The notes below the pieces were generated by a model, which did not search any database, had not been told where the DNA came from, and was given only the letters and a program-made list of their open reading frames with translations. Made by a program: the position numbers and the translations under genes. Positions 24,499 through 40,283 of a stretch of DNA of 64,000 nucleotides are shown piece by piece. Numbering within the stretch: position 1 is the stretch's first letter; every line of letters starts with the position of its first letter. Source of the stretch: Panonychus citri (taxonomy: Eukaryota > Arthropoda > Arachnida > Trombidiformes > Tetranychidae); NCBI RefSeq assembly GCF_014898815.1, contig NW_026515548.1, forward strand, positions 137,001 through 201,000, in the 5' to 3' direction.

Positions 24499-27400
24499 GA
24501 TTTTGTCGAGGCCATTCGATTGTGTCCATCAAAAGTGATTAACTATTATTATGATAAGCATTTATTGTTATTAATGTTGTTGTTGTAATTGTTAACACTT
24601 TGAACGTGGCTCCTTAGTCCATCAACACAATGAGGATTAATCTTGCCAATCAAATTAAACAATTAACTAATTCGGTCTACCTTTTGTCATTTTAATTTCA
24701 TATTTCCTTTTGTGATCAACTTTTTTTCTTTTGCATTGTGATTTAAGTTGACATGATAATGGAACCATATGAATAATTTTATCATTCGAGTGGTACAATT
24801 AATTATCTGTTCAAAATTGACAATCATGTTATCATATTGTGCGTTAGAGTTTCGTTCTTGTTGCTTGAACGAATCATTGTCGCTAGATTGAAATATCGTT
24901 CATGAATTGAACTTGGTGTTTTTGTACATTTTACTTTACATGAGCAGATTAATTGGTTGTGACAATTATCATTTGATAAATTGAAATTTTCGAAACTTTT
25001 GTTGAACGTTGCAAACAATGAGCTTGACCACTTTCAAGTCGAATGCTATTCAACAGTTTTGATAGTTGTTCGCTTGACCGAACTGTGTTTACATAAAGAG
25101 GGAAAGAATCGAAGTGAATTAAGTTGGTCTAATAGAATAAAAGTTGAAAGTTCTAATAAAACCATAGCCTTTGGTCATTACAAACAATCTTTTCTTTTTG
25201 TGGTCATTTCAGGAAGAAGAAAAAAGACTCAATAGACTGCGTGGAGTCTTTGGTCAAGAAAACGATCTTGAAAAAGAAAAAAGAGCAAAGGATTAATAGG
25301 AAACAACGATTATTATAGTAACTTGATCTCTAACACATGAGAAGACCCAAGAAACGGCGATCGATTTATAATCCGATAAGTAAACAGACTCAGCACGATG
25401 GAACGTTAAACCTTCCAGTGGTCATTTGATTCTTTCTTTTCGTTGTCGTTTTCAATGTCACACTCAATATAAATATCTCTCTCTTTTCTTCATCTCCCTT
25501 TATTCTTGCACGAGAGCTGAGAGAGAAAAGTGTGAAAAGTTAAAGACTTAGAATCAGTATCGTGCTGATATAATAAACAAAATGTTCTTCTCTTTTATTC
25601 TCTTGATGCTCTTTTTCTTTTGTTGTGACCTTTTGTTTTCCTTGTTGACTCTTTGAAAACGTCTTAAAAAACTCTCTTTATGTACTTCTCTGTTCTCTAT
25701 TCTGTCACTGATACTGAATATTGACCATTGGTCAATTTCTAACCATCTTGACAAGTCATTATACCTCATTCAACAACAATGATGATAATAACCACCAATT
25801 CAAACTCAAGATCCTAAAGTTTACCTCAAAAACTCAATCAACTTACACATTTTTTATTCCCTGTCCAGCAACTGACCATAAATGTACAATGGCCACTCTA
25901 ACGGATAATCAAGATTATGTATTTTAAATTTTTCGATAAAAAATCGAGAAAAAAATGTTTTCCTTGTTCCAAGCTCAGTCATGGTTACATAGTTCTTGTC
26001 AAAATTATTCAAAAGACATTGAAAGTTATCCATTCATGAGCATAAAATATCATGATAAATAACTTGGAACTTTTTTACTCCATAATGATGATGATCGTTA
26101 TGGTATTATGGTATCAGCAACTATGATAGTCTCCATCATGACTTTTATGTTATCATAAAAATTCAAGGAATCATTATTATGATTGAATTTGATTCCAATG
26201 AATACAAAATCGAGAAGGACTTTGTTCAATTAGACGAGAATCAAATTAACCTCAGATCAGTTGCTCGAACTCATTAAGAGATTTTCGAAACTGTTAAACA
26301 TTTAATTACATCGCCAATGATAATGGCGATGATGACGAAAGCGATGGCGATGATAAAAACTGACTCTTTAAGCCTTTCCCTTAACAAATTGATGAACCAT
26401 GTTAAATGTTGTTTATCCTTAAAGGATAAATTGTATTAAGTGGAAACACTTAGAGATCCATCAATTTAGTTTATATTATATTGGATAGAAAAAAATTTCT
26501 ACTCTTGGTTTATGATAATAATCATAATTTACCATCAGAATCATTTATGGTTCGTTTCATTTTGATGATCATAATCATAATCATCATGAGCATCATAACA
26601 GTTTTATCTTCATCGTTTTCACAGTCTGACAATCAAATTATATCACAATACAAAGGAAATGGCAACAAAATACAAGAAAAACAATGTTAATGATGTTAAC
26701 ATGTGATTCTAATCAAATTAATTGTTGATTTACTTTATAAACTTGAAGTGTTAATTCAACATTGAATGTAATGTATTTGTCAATGATTAAAATGAAACCG
26801 AAAATTGCTATCTAATAAAAGTTTCACTTTCGTGATATAATTTACTGATACCTAATCTAATCTGTTCTTATAATTGATAAATGATGAAGAATTAATCAGA
26901 TATCAGTTGATCAGAATCATGATAATTTTGAGAATTCTGCTTGTTTCAGATTCTTTAAATATGACTATCATTATGTAATAAGAAAATGAATGATGTAGGT
27001 GAGAGAGATTGAGAGGGAGGGAATACATGTAAGGTGGAAAAGGAAGGAAAATATTGTTCGAATATCTGTCACCATCAAGGGTTCACATATGGTGCATGAA
27101 TATTGAATCAAATCAAATCATTTCTTTTCTTTACTCTCTAAATATCATCTTCATCCTCATCAACATGATCGCAAGAAACAAGAGCCTCCCACTGGAAATA
27201 AGGCTTTGCTTATATAATAAATAATAATGATATTCAATATAAGGGAATCACTTTTTTACGTCAATATTTATAGATCTCAATATATTTTAATATGTATTAC
27301 GATGTAACATGAATACTCTGATCAATTCATTCAAATCATGAGCATAATTTTCTTGAAATAACCAAAACTGATTATTATTTGGTTGATCATCATTATCGCT

Positions 27401-30400
27401 GGGATAATTTACTCGTTCATTAACTTGAGTAGTAAAACTTTGTTTTTCACTGTCAATTCACTAATTATGAGAATTGAAATATATATTGCATTAACCTATT
27501 GCACTGAAAACTATTAAATTATTGAATACTTTAAATTCAGTTATAAGAATAACGATTAATAGTAATTTGTTTGGATGTTGTTATTTTATTATCATTGTAA
27601 ATGTATTGATAATAATTCAGATCTCATGGTTTGATTTCAACCTAATAATGAGCAATTAAGAGCTACTATAATATTTTGTTTTCATTTTATTGGATTTAAA
27701 TTTAATTGTCACAATAAACGGATGATTGGAAAAGTTAATCATTCCAACCAAATGATCTTAACAAGTTATTGGGAAAAACGGTTACACCAGAGGCTGAATG
27801 AGCCACAATTTACAATCAATTACAATTAACTGCGAATCTCACAAGAATTAGGCTTCTGTTGATTATTAATTTTTATACGAAAACAATTAAAACTGATTGA
27901 ACAAACAAATCAACAGTTAACAATATATTGTTGAACAATAAAAGGCCATCAGGTAACAATTTGTACACATTTAAATTGGATAACTAATTGTAAAGGTGTA
28001 TCAATCTTAATCACGATTATTATTAATCTGGTTGTATTAACATCTAATATTATTGTTTACCTAAACATCAAAAGTAATTGAGTTATATTATAATCAATAT
28101 TATTAACATGATTTAAAAGCCCAAGCAATTTATTTGCTTAATAGTTTTCACCATTATTATGATTAACAGAATAATAAAAATGTTTTGATTTTATTATCCA
28201 AAACAAATAATGTCCAATTACAATCAACATCATATCCATAATTCAATCAACATTTCGACTCATTTAACTCGATCGAATTGACCTTAATTGTAACAATTAA
28301 CTTGTAAGAGTTTATTCAATGTTGATCAGAATAGTTCCAACTATTGATTAGAACCAATTAAAATTGAAGTTTGCAATCAAACCTTAAACTAAATCTGATT
28401 AAGTTCGTATCGCGGCTAATCACTAAATAACGATGAACCAAAGTAGGACTTCTGGTCTTCGGGGTCTCAGTAAATTAAATTTCACGACTTAACTAATTAG
28501 AATTAGTTTATTAAACAAATTTAAAAAAATCAAATTTATTAAGGTTATTAAGGTTATCCTCAGTCTTAAACAAAATATCACGAAATTGGAGAATTAAAGT
28601 TTACACTTTCACTTGTAACACCATTTAATTACTTAAAGAAAAAGCATTTCTCATCAGCTATTTAACTCTAACTTTAGGAAAAGGAAATAAGTTAGATGTA
28701 ATTAATTCAATTAGAATTAAATGGAGAGCCAAATTTATCCTTTCAAACTTTTTAAAGTCAACAAATGAATGTGATTGTGGTTAAATTGGATAATAATTCT
28801 GTGTGATTGGGATATTTTTTCATCGAAGGAAGAAAGTTCTAATTCAATTGAAATTCGAGGATTGAAAATATTAATAACGAAGTTGATTGTTGCGATTACT
28901 TTATGGGGAAAAAGTTATTGTGTTACAATTTCATTAAACTTATTTACAATTTGATTAATGATGATTAAGTAATGACATTCAATGAAACTTAATCAGTAAC
29001 AATTAATTGAACCCAAAGGAGTGATCAAAATTAATCAGGTTTTAAATTAAAGTGATTACCTTTTTATGATAATTTTATTTGAAATTCATCATTAATATGT
29101 ATTAGTTTTATGGGAAATAGCTGGTTGATGATTGAAACAAATTAATCTAATCAATGATAATCACAATCAAGGTTATCAAAGTTAATCAAAAACAGGAAAA
29201 GGTGACTTAATCAATTGTTACCAAGTCAAAGGTTTAGTGTGTAATCAAAGGAAACTAATCCAAATCGGATTAGATTAAGATAATAAATTGTCATAACAAG
29301 TATTCAATTGATTGAAACAATTTCAAGGTTAAATAATTTATGATTCATATTAATCATAATTATTAACAATTTACCAGCAAACTTTTGATTCTGATGAGGT
29401 GTTGGTGATAATGATTAAGGAGGAACGGGAAAAGTGTCCACTTTGAACTGGACTTTGATTGATTGTCAACAAAATTGATTCACTTTCATATTTAATAATT
29501 ATAATGTTTCAATTCAATTGATGAAAAATTGAAACTTTAAAGTGATAATTATACCAAATATATTGATAATATCCAATTGAGATTTATCAATTTATTTATT
29601 ACATTTTGTTTACTCTTATTATTATTGTTTATCCGGATGATATATTTGTTATTAATAAGAAACAATAACGAGAAGATGAGGAAGATGATGTTTATATTTC
29701 TGGTTCATCTATTTATTTACATCATCTTCATCATCTTGATGATCATCATTGGCTGATCATTAATTATCCTGTTTGACATGAAGAAGAAGGAGAGGAAAAA
29801 TTGGAGAAACAAGAAGACGAAGAAGAAGAGAAAAAGCAAGAGGAAGATGAAGATGTGGAAGAGGAGGATAAAGAAAAAAGAAAAAGAAATCAGAATCAGA
29901 ATCAAGATTAAATTCTCTCCATGTTGATGAAGATGAAATTGTTTGACCAACAGCTCAGAATCAAAGTGTTAGATTTCCAAGTTTCTCCTCGAACAATATA
30001 AAGTTGATCTATCGTTTTCAGGTCACTTGGAATAATTATCTTCCCTTTATTACATCATCATCATCCTTTCACCTCACCGAATATCATCTGAATCTTCATC
30101 ACCATAGAATTCGTTCAATCGATCATTTCCTATAATAATATCGAACCACAAAAGGCTATAAAGTAAAAAAGAAACATCATCTTGCTCATCATATTTATTT
30201 TCTTTCATCCAAAAAGTAAATACTTTTTTCTCTTCATTTACTTCATGTTCTTCTAAATTGTGAATATCTCTTATAATGAACAAAATCATTTCACCGATTG
30301 TGATCCAATTGTTTACATGGAATCAGAATTGATTACATAAAATGCTAACAACACGATATCATTATTAACATAATGATAGAACTGATAACTTGATCATCGC

Positions 30401-31679
30401 AATATCACAAAGAGCAATCATTTAATCAATAGTCATTATTTTCATTTATATTATCATATTTTTATCTAACAACAATATTGATTAAATGATCATTTAATTA
30501 CATCAACACTGGAAGATTGCCTTTAATAAAATCACTTAATTTCTAGACAATCACCTCGATTGATTAACAGAATAGATAATCAATATCTTAAACTTTAAAT
30601 GGAAAACGATACAAAAAAAGTTGTCAACTTTTGTCTCAGACTCAGAACTTTATCATGAAACTCCTATAATAACAAGTTGGAATAACTGTTTTTCATCAAT
30701 ATGATGTTCAAGAATTGTGAATTCGTAGCCATTGTTAATAACAATAGAACATGGGAAGAAATAATTTTCTTATTAAAAGTTGAATGTAATAAGATAACAG
30801 AAAAAAAGGTAAAGAGTTATTTGGATAAAAAATGTAATATCTTCAAGTGTAATTCAGTTTCATGGGAAGGGTGGAGTCGGAATATCGTGGGAAGAGGGAT
30901 AAGTGAATATAACATTACATCATTTTCGCTGGAAGATAAACAATAATAATAATGATGATAACATTACCGAATCCTTTGGATATGAGAGAAACTTGAAAAT
31001 GAACAAAAACAAAGTGAATCCTCTCGAAAAGTTCTGAGCTATAATAATATTATTCAATAGAATTTATCCTATAAAAATATTAATATAATAATAAGATTTA
31101 TTATTCAGGGAGTTGCAAGAATTGAAATAATAACAGAGACACAGGAATAACCCGTTTACTTTAAACTTATAACTTTTTGCTCTTTTCTTTTTTTCTCATC
31201 TTCTTACTTACCTTTTTCATCTTCATGTATCATCTTTTTTTCTCTCTCATCATCTTCATCAATTCCTATTGAAGTTATTACTTTTTCTCACCTCATCTTG
31301 TTATCTTTTAGTTTTTTTCTCATCTCCTCATCTCCTTATCATCATTACCTTCAAAATGTTTAACTTTTTATTAATAAAAAATAATCGCCAGAATTGAATT
31401 GAACAAAAATAATCTTACATATGCATGATAATTTCGTCAATGAAAATCAATTTTGTCCCCGATTCCATCTCATCTCTATTATCCAGCAATTGGTCCGCAT
31501 CTTCACCAGCATTGCTCTAAGTAAAAGATAAGCGTGACTTTCACTTTCATCAAGCTTTTGTCTTTGCGAGACAAATATAAACGATGATGAAGATAAGCCT
31601 CGAATCGGATAAAGAAAGAGCTGGATTAAGTAGCTTAGGAACAAGAGGATGACGATGATAGAGATTAAGAAGATATTCA

Positions 31680-31682
<3 letters not shown>

Positions 31683-31713
<31 letters not shown>
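31683..31713. repeat. (CT)15 microsatellite
   Basis: Uninterrupted CT dinucleotides in the gene desert. Confidence 0.95.
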
Positions 31714-31716
<3 letters not shown>

Positions 31717-34189
31717 GTCTTCCTCATCATCTCTCTGGTAACAGATGCATTATAATACCAATCTGTTGCAAATTATTATTCTTATTTCCCTAATAAACTC
31801 CTCCTCTTCCTTTATCATTTTTCTTCATCTTCTCATTTTTTATCATCATCATCTCTATGGTCTATATCATCATCATCATTGTCATCATCATTATTATTCT
31901 TATGGTCTTATTATTATCATTATTATTATTTCTCATTTTCCTTTTTATTTGATAATAATAACAAGAAATATCATTATACTATTATCATCATCATCATCAT
32001 TGAACTGAACTTTTTTCATTCAATTTCCCCCCCTTTTGTTATTAATAATCATCATCATAATGATGATAATAATTTACAAATATTTGCTTAACTCAACTAA
32101 TGATTTTTTTGTTATAGGTAAATATAAATTGTAATAATCATTTAATTATTGATTAGTTGATTAAAATACCAACTCTTGTCTATTGATTAAAAATACAGAG
32201 ATTATCTTGTTGGATGATTAAAAGATAATATTGATTTGATTTATTGATTGGTAGTTGATAACATTGATCATTATGAGTTATTGCTGTTGATGATAATCAA
32301 TAACGTTCAATTGTTACCACATAATCAGGTTAATCATATGTATTAGTATGTTAATTATTTCCTATCAATTTGAAACGTTGATTATCTCAGTTCAAGTGAT
32401 TAACTTGATTGTTGCAAAAGGTTAAATGATTATCATGGTTAGTTGATTGTTGATATTTTCCATTATCATATCTCAAAGGCACACGACACGAATTAACCTT
32501 TACTATTTCGAGTTGAATTGTTATATTAACCGTTAGACACGTGAGCCAAATTATTTGATTTTGATTGTCATCAAATTGTCATCATAAACCGACACAGTGA
32601 CACAATTGGATTATTTAACATTCCAAGTGTATCATGATCATGTTTCATTAATTGTCTCACTGATTAAGTATCAGATGATTATCTTAATGATAAAATGATC
32701 AACACAATTTGATTATAACCATGTCCAATATTGTTATTCTTGTGATGGTTGGTGAACAATTAACATCATAATTGATTTAATTAAAAGAAGAGGAAAAGTT
32801 TCTCAATCCTTGTTTTCTATGGGAAATAAAAAAGGATGAGGGAAGTGAAGAGAGCAGGAAGATGAGGTGACGATCAAAGGATGAGGATCATTTGGGATGA
32901 GAAGGAGGAAGATAAAAGTTGGATGATTTTAAGGGTAATCATTGGGAAACCGAGTCACTTTTTCTCCCTCATCTTTTCCTCTTCCTTTTCCTCCTCCGCT
33001 TCTTTATTGAGATCATTTTGAATCAATAAAAAGATATTTGCAATAACGATAGAAACTTATGATGATAAAGATGAGGATGATGACATTGATGGATTAAAAA
33101 TCATGTAAGATTGATGATAATCTATTAAATTGTTAAGGTACATTTCAAGAACTGGAGATAAAAAATGTTTCATATCAAACCAAATGTAACCCACAACTTT
33201 CAATGGATTAAGATAATAATCTGGATGAGATTAATTTGTTAGTTTTTTTGCTGATTCTAAATGATTATATTAGTTAAGACCCAAACAATTTACACAGTTG
33301 ATTGAATTAAGCTTTTTTCTTACTTTACAAATCAATTAACAGCAAATAGTGATCATATTGTGATCATTTAATTGCTTAATTTAATCAATACACTTAACCA
33401 ATCAATCAAACACAATTAAATTAAATTAATGCTAATCACTTTAATCTGATGAAGCTCAAGAACTTTTTTTCATTTTCTTCATCTTAATTAACTTACAAGC
33501 GAAACGCTCAAAATGAGGGCGAAAAAAGTGAATTTGAAATTTGGCTTTTTTTGAAAATTCGTAAATTGGACAATTTTTAGACTTGGAAATTTAACGAATT
33601 AACTTTAATTCGAATTATTAATATTTTAGATCCAAAAATTTCGACGAACCTTAAGCTCTAATACTTTTATGTTACTATTCAATTTCAAATATTAATAGTT
33701 TGAGATTCATTGCCGATGCTGATGTGCATTGGATTGGATTGGGTTAATTGTACTGAATTATTAATTACAGTTTCATATCTGTGTTGGTCCATTTTGATTT
33801 CAATTAATTGCTATTGATAGTTGATCACAATTCAATCAACAAAAATAAGATTGATAATAATCATTGATAATAGTGATTTCATCTCCATGTTATTATCTTA
33901 TGAATTATGTAATTCAGATATTTATTATTATTGTTACTATTTTTTCTCGATATCATTTATTTTGATGGAAAAGATGAAGATGATATTAAAGGATGAAATG
34001 AAAATATGGATTGAAGATTAATGTATCATTGGATTGACTTTATTTGATGAAAATAAAAAAAGGATAAAAGATGAAAAAGAAGAAAAATAATGAGATTTTC
34101 ATTCGCTTTCTGTTCAATGAAAGTTTTTTATCATTTGATGATGAAAAAGAGAAGAGGATAAAGATGAAGATGCAATGAAACAATTGGAA

Positions 34190-34211
34190 GAGAGAGAGAG
34201 AGAGAGAGAGA
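34190..34211. repeat. (GA)11 microsatellite
   Basis: Uninterrupted GA dinucleotides in the gene desert. Confidence 0.9.
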
Positions 34212-37200
34212 ATGAGTTACTCTAAGGATAGAAAACAAGAGTATGATGATGATACCAGGGGGAAATGTTGATATTGGAGTGGATGGTAAGATGAAATGAT
34301 AATAATTCATATATAGTAACAGTTATAGATCCAAGAGTAAATCATTTACCATGAATATGATTGTCAAGAATAATGAAAGATGAGAAACAATGAAGTTTTA
34401 TCTTAATCATGTTCGTTAACGATGATTGAAGTTAATTTGATTGTTTGAAGAGAGAGTTTAAAAAACAATGTTACCTTAGCAATCAATTGATTGGAGGGGA
34501 AATGATTAGACAATTTATTGCAATTATCAAATTATCTGTTCATTGATTATTGTTATTTGAACTGGATGATGATTATTATTACTTATTATTATTGATTGAC
34601 CATAAAGTCCATTGAATTAAAGTGATGAGGATGAAAATGGATTCACTTTGGTATAAGACTGACAATCTAATAACAAGATAATATACAATAATAATAATAA
34701 TAGTAACTGTTTAACCAAAGAGTAAGAATGTAAAAGTTACATTTCATTTGGTTCTTACAGAGATGGTAAATCAAATTATGTCCACTCGTTTATCCTCATC
34801 ACTTTTGTCCAGCACTTTAACTGGTAAAGTAAAAGATGAAGATGATAAAAAGGGAGAGGGAAATGGTAAGAGATGAAAAAGTCAGAGTAATGATAATAAA
34901 AGATGATAAAATAAAGTTGATTGGTTGAACATTTTCATTACGAATCAATGGAGAAGATAAAAATCGCGTTCGATGTTAAAACTCAATGAGATGATGATTG
35001 TGATGATAGAGATAAATTGTATTAGTGTAAACTTGATGATGATAAAAGGGATCTCTCTCTCTCTCTCGGTCTTCATGACAAAGGATATAATGTTTATCAC
35101 TTTATTTAACAATAGTTACTGTTAACAATAAATTGTTGCTAAACTGGTAGTGATGAGGAAGATAAAATATTACTGAATTAAATTTGATGATGAATTATTA
35201 TCATTCAAGGCAATTAAGATGCAAGTGATGAGGATGATAATCGTTAACTCTTTGAATACAGCAAATGGATATTCAATGGGTGGAGAAATTGCCTCGTAAA
35301 TGTTTCTCTTCATCATCTTCCTCATAATCATCATCTTAATGGGCAAATGTATATCATTTTAGCTTAATGATTATCATCATCTTCATTATCACCACCCTTG
35401 GATAATAATCATTAACACTTATGAGAGGATGATAATCATCATCATCATTATTATCATTTCTTTACTCTTAAGACTTGACAATAAACTAATCATTTTTAAT
35501 CTTTATCCTAATATTTACTTTCTCAATCTTTGCTTTTCAATTTAATTCAATCTCATTAACTGATTGAGTAGTTTAAATTGTCGTCTCTTTAATTGTTCAA
35601 TTTTTCTTGCATTTCATTTTAATTCATTCGGTGTCTTTTTAATTCTTGATACATTTAAATGTTGTTTAAATTGTTCATCATTTGGACATTTTATTTACCA
35701 ATTTAATTGTTAATCATCGCAATTAATTTACACTCTTTTAATGTGTATCACTTTGATTGATTTTTTCCTTCTGCCTTGTTAGCTATCTTAATCTAATTGA
35801 ATTAACTGATTATCATTGATTAAATTAAATGTTAATCCAATTGCTTTTGATTGTGATGAGCTTTCATGATAATTTGAAAAGTTTTCCTTAAACCAAGACA
35901 ATCTAATTTCAACCCTAATTATAAGATCAATTAAACTGAGACTTGCGAACAATCAAATTATTTTAAGAGGATTGTAACTATTAATTAACAATTGAATTAA
36001 ATGTTGGTTATGTTAATCATTCAATTTAAATTTAATCACCAAGACGAGTGAATATAAAGTAATCAATTGATCATCAAATTAATAATAATAATCAGGTGAA
36101 CGAGGAAAATACTTCATTGGTTAATCATTCAAATTATTGATCATGGGGATGAAGATCCATGAGAATAGGAGAGATGAAATCAATGAAATCCCGAATAATG
36201 GATCCGAGAAAAAGATAAGCATTTTGATGAAGATGAAGATGAGAGTTTAAGGTGGGAATAGTGGGTGGAAATGGATGAGGCAGAGTGGAAGTGGGAGGAG
36301 GAGATAAACTATCATCTCGATTACATCATCATACTCATGTCATGGATTTTAGGAAGATATTTAATGGATATTTATTGTAGTATATGGAGTATGTCAATGT
36401 TTCACTTTTTCTCTTCATGAACAACTCATATTCTCTATGACAAGTGAATTGTTATTATTTTAATCAATGGAGATCATGTATTTCCAAATTAAATTAAGCC
36501 CTCGTCGAGCTCCAGCTATTGGTACCTTTTTCTTGCTATTCTAATATTAGGGTGATGATGAAAATGGATGGAAAATGTATTTGGATACAATTGATTTTCA
36601 GGGAATAAAAATTCAAATTTTATTCTATTATTTTCCTCTTCTTCTGCTCCTCCCAATCCTCATAATCTCGGTTTTCATCATTCGGTGAATAAATTATTCT
36701 CCAAGAATGAGAAATGAACATTTTATTGACCAATAGATATTTCTATTAATACGATGACTGGACATTTTGTGGACAAATTACTATCGAATTAATTGTCGAG
36801 AGTTGGTTAAGATGATGATACATAAAAGAGAAGCTCGATTCGGGAAAAAGTTCAATTAATTGAGAGAAAACTATTATTAGTTTAATTCGAGTGTGAAATA
36901 TGTTTTTTTTCTTTCGTAAACTGAAAACAATTAAGAGGAAAAGGAAATGATGACGGTGAAGAGATGATGAAAGTGGGAGGGATGGTTAACTATTGTTGCG
37001 ATTGTGTATTTAATATTGTGGCTGATACATTGACTATTATTGGGTCAAAGGTACTTGAAGGTAACATAAAAGTTAAACTTTGAAAAAACATTTGGCTCTC
37101 AATGGACATTAATGCTTATTATCATCATAATCATTGTTTACTGACCATTATGATCATTATTATTATCATGGTAATCAATTGATGACAAATCACAGGAAAT

Positions 37201-39364
37201 AGTAACAATTATACAATAAATATCCTCATCCATTGGATAAAAGTGTTACCATTGTGATTCCTGTGATTTGTTGCAATTAATTCATTGATTGAAATTGATG
37301 ATTATGTTTATCAATCAACTTAATTGTGTCTAGAGTGTGAACTAAGTTAATCTTGGCTGATTTGGTAAATGCAAGTTTGATGAACAAAAGATGCTTAATG
37401 ATTAATGAATAACAATTAGCAGTGAACCTTAATTATTAAGATTAAGGAAAAATAATAACAGAATATGAGTCAATCTTTAAGCAATCAAATTGAAAATCTA
37501 ATCACAATCAGATCATCATCATCATTATGTCTTAATGATCATTTAATCTGATGAAATTGCCATTCATTTACTAATTAGTAATTAAGTTAGCTTTATAGTG
37601 AGAGATACGCAAATTTTATGATGAAATGTAACAAAAAAAGGTTCACTCTTTTTCATCCTCATCATTTTCATCCCAAAATCATCTGGTTAACTCACATTAT
37701 GTTGAGATACGGTATTTTTTACATCTTTTTACATCATCCTCATCATTATCATCATTGATTAAGCCGATACACAACAAATTGCAATAAAAGAACAAGAAAA
37801 AAGATGATGAGGATGAGAAGATTGAAGATACATTAAAAACTATTATATTATTGATCATCATCATTATATAACAATAAAGAAGATAAGATGAAGAAGAAGA
37901 TGATGACAAAAAGGCGAGAAAAAACGCATTAAAGGTTATCTTCATTTTCTCTCCTTCATCCGCATCCTTTTCCATCATTCTAAGAGCATCATCATTATCT
38001 TCATCTTCTTCGTCCTTTTTTTGTTCATTCTTTTATTCCGTTAACCTCTTTAAACCCAATTTACTTTCAGCTTTTTTCATGTAATTTGTTGTTTCATTCA
38101 TTTCCTTTTTTCATCATCTTCATCTTTCCATGTAATCATCATGTATGATCACCATTATCATGACCATGATTCTGTTAAATGAAAAGTCGTTTTGAAATGT
38201 TGTTTTATCACAAATTTAGCAATCTACAAGCTGATTCATATATCGATTGGTTGAAATTCAACAGCATACTGAAGTTAATTTCATCTGAGAATCAATTTTT
38301 TCAATTCCTGTGCCAAATTGGGCTGACATTTGATTTAGTTATATGATTAAATTGAATCAAATATTTACTTAATCAGAAAATAATCAAGAAACATAAAGGA
38401 AGTGAATAGTTACATTTTATTTACTTAATCTCCTCATCTTTTTGTATCCTAATCCATTGATATTACTTAAATCATTTGAACATATTAGCTTTTGATTTAC
38501 GGTTAATTATGGAGCTGAAATTTTTCATTTATCATTTGATTATTTGATTATGATGATACCTTTCAATTGTTAAATTGTATTGTATTTAATGGATTGGTAA
38601 TCATCCTAATAGGTTGGGATGGTAAAGGTGATGATAATGACGATGAGAATGATTAATTTGATTGGTTATTCAAAGATGAGCACATGAGATATGATCAGAT
38701 TTAAATTTGAACAGGAAAAAAGTAACAACAATATGACCCAGTTAATTGTGAACATAATGGATTAGATTGATTATAATAGATTCAGATGATAATATAATAA
38801 TAGGACGAAGAGGAAGTGATAAGAGTTAAGAATATCATCTCGATGATGAAATGATTGTTGTCAAATAATTTTGACAAAGTGTCAATAATAATGTTAATCT
38901 TGTTTAATCCGATTCCAATGCAACAATATGAATGGATAAACAAAATGGTCGGATCATCGTTGTGAATACATTATTATGTTTAATTTTTGATTCAATAGAT
39001 AACATTATCCACACAAATGATTAGGATTGTGATTATGTTTAAGTTAATAGTTGTTAATAATCATAACGATTAAAGGAAATGATATCTCATTATCTTGGAA
39101 TACAATAAAAAATATTTACCTTTGCTAACCGACCAGAAATAAACAATTAATTGTATTGATCAAGAAGCACAATCAAAGGTAAATTTTTATCCACAGAAAT
39201 GTATATTAGCCTGTTAATTGTTCCCTCGTTCATTAAGTAAATAAACTTACAGAGTCTGTTTTTTGTGCTCAGGTAACAATTTATTTTTTCTTCTGATTAT
39301 CTTACCTGTGTGATTTACAGCGAGGTTATTATTATTATCTGTATTTGCTAAAAGGTTAGTCAAT

Positions 39365-39391
39365 AGAGAGAGAGAGAGAGAGAGAGAGAGA
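39365..39391. repeat. (GA)13 microsatellite
   Basis: GA dinucleotides just left of a GC-richer patch with a short GC hairpin at 39409-39425. Confidence 0.9.
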
Positions 39392-39408
39392 TATCTATTA
39401 TGCCCTGA

Positions 39409-39425
39409 GGGGTGTATGATACCCC
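39409..39425. repeat. Short GC-rich inverted repeat
   Basis: GGGGT and ACCCC arms around a 7-base centre, extendable by a G-T wobble and a T-A pair. No gene or terminator context explains it. Confidence 0.6.
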
Positions 39426-40260
39426 ACCCGGTACATTATCTTGTTGTTTTTGCAGGTGTCGATTAGGCCGCAGGTCAATTCAGGTCATCATTGAATCGCC
39501 TTTTTAAATCTAGTCCATAAAAAGATGAACACAAAATTGAATCGCTTACAATTTTAGACTTTTCAACTTTAGCATTTTTGTTTACAAACTTTTACCTTGG
39601 TAATTTTTTCTTATTCTAGCACTGACCAGTGGTCGCAAGGGTTAAACAATGAACACGGGATATCGGCGTGTATCTTTACCTTTCAGTATTTTCTCTGTAA
39701 TATCCTATTCTATTGCCTCGGGCAATGGGAAGGAGGATGAAGAGGCGGATAAAGATGCTTTCAATACTCCTACTTACTTTTACTCAGTTTTGAGTGAGTT
39801 TAATCAACGTCACCGTCGCAATTGTCACTATTCATTAACCCTGCGAATGCAAATTGCAAGCAAATTAAGTTTAACATTTGTGTGTTTTGAGTTAGTTGTT
39901 GTATTGATAAAAACAATCGCTAATTACAATTGTAACGCTTTACTTGATGTTTACAATTAACGCTGGTCATCATCATTTCCAATGGTCAATCGATATGAGC
40001 TCACTAATGATAGTTGAAAGTTACATCTGAAAAATATCATAAGTGATAAATATTAGTGTTCAAGATTAATCGCCTTATTAGAAGCAGAAAAATCTATTTT
40101 TCTGTTAATATTTAATTCAATATAAATTGTCATTAAACTGGATTAAGGATCGCAACTGAATCAGTTTGACATAAACATATTAAGATAAATAATGCACCTT
40201 AAATATGTTATGTTGTATTAATTTGTTTTAATTGTGAGTAACCTACACATCAATTGAATA

Positions 40261-40283
40261 TCACCCATGGGGTCTATGGGTGA
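40261..40283. repeat. 8-bp perfect inverted repeat with 7-base loop
   Basis: TCACCCAT and ATGGGTGA arms flank GGGGTCT. It stands out in the AT-rich surroundings. It may be a binding site for a dimeric factor or a small hairpin. Confidence 0.6.

Noticed and set aside
29717..30289. Two minus-strand frames of about 75 codons
   Set aside because: Rich in GAT/GAA-derived residues; no splice chain or recognisable domain. The second could be coding but I have no positive evidence.
30701..30946. 81-codon plus-strand frame with three cysteines
   Set aside because: Non-repetitive, but isolated in the desert, without signal peptide, splice context or recognisable motif; length is near what chance gives.
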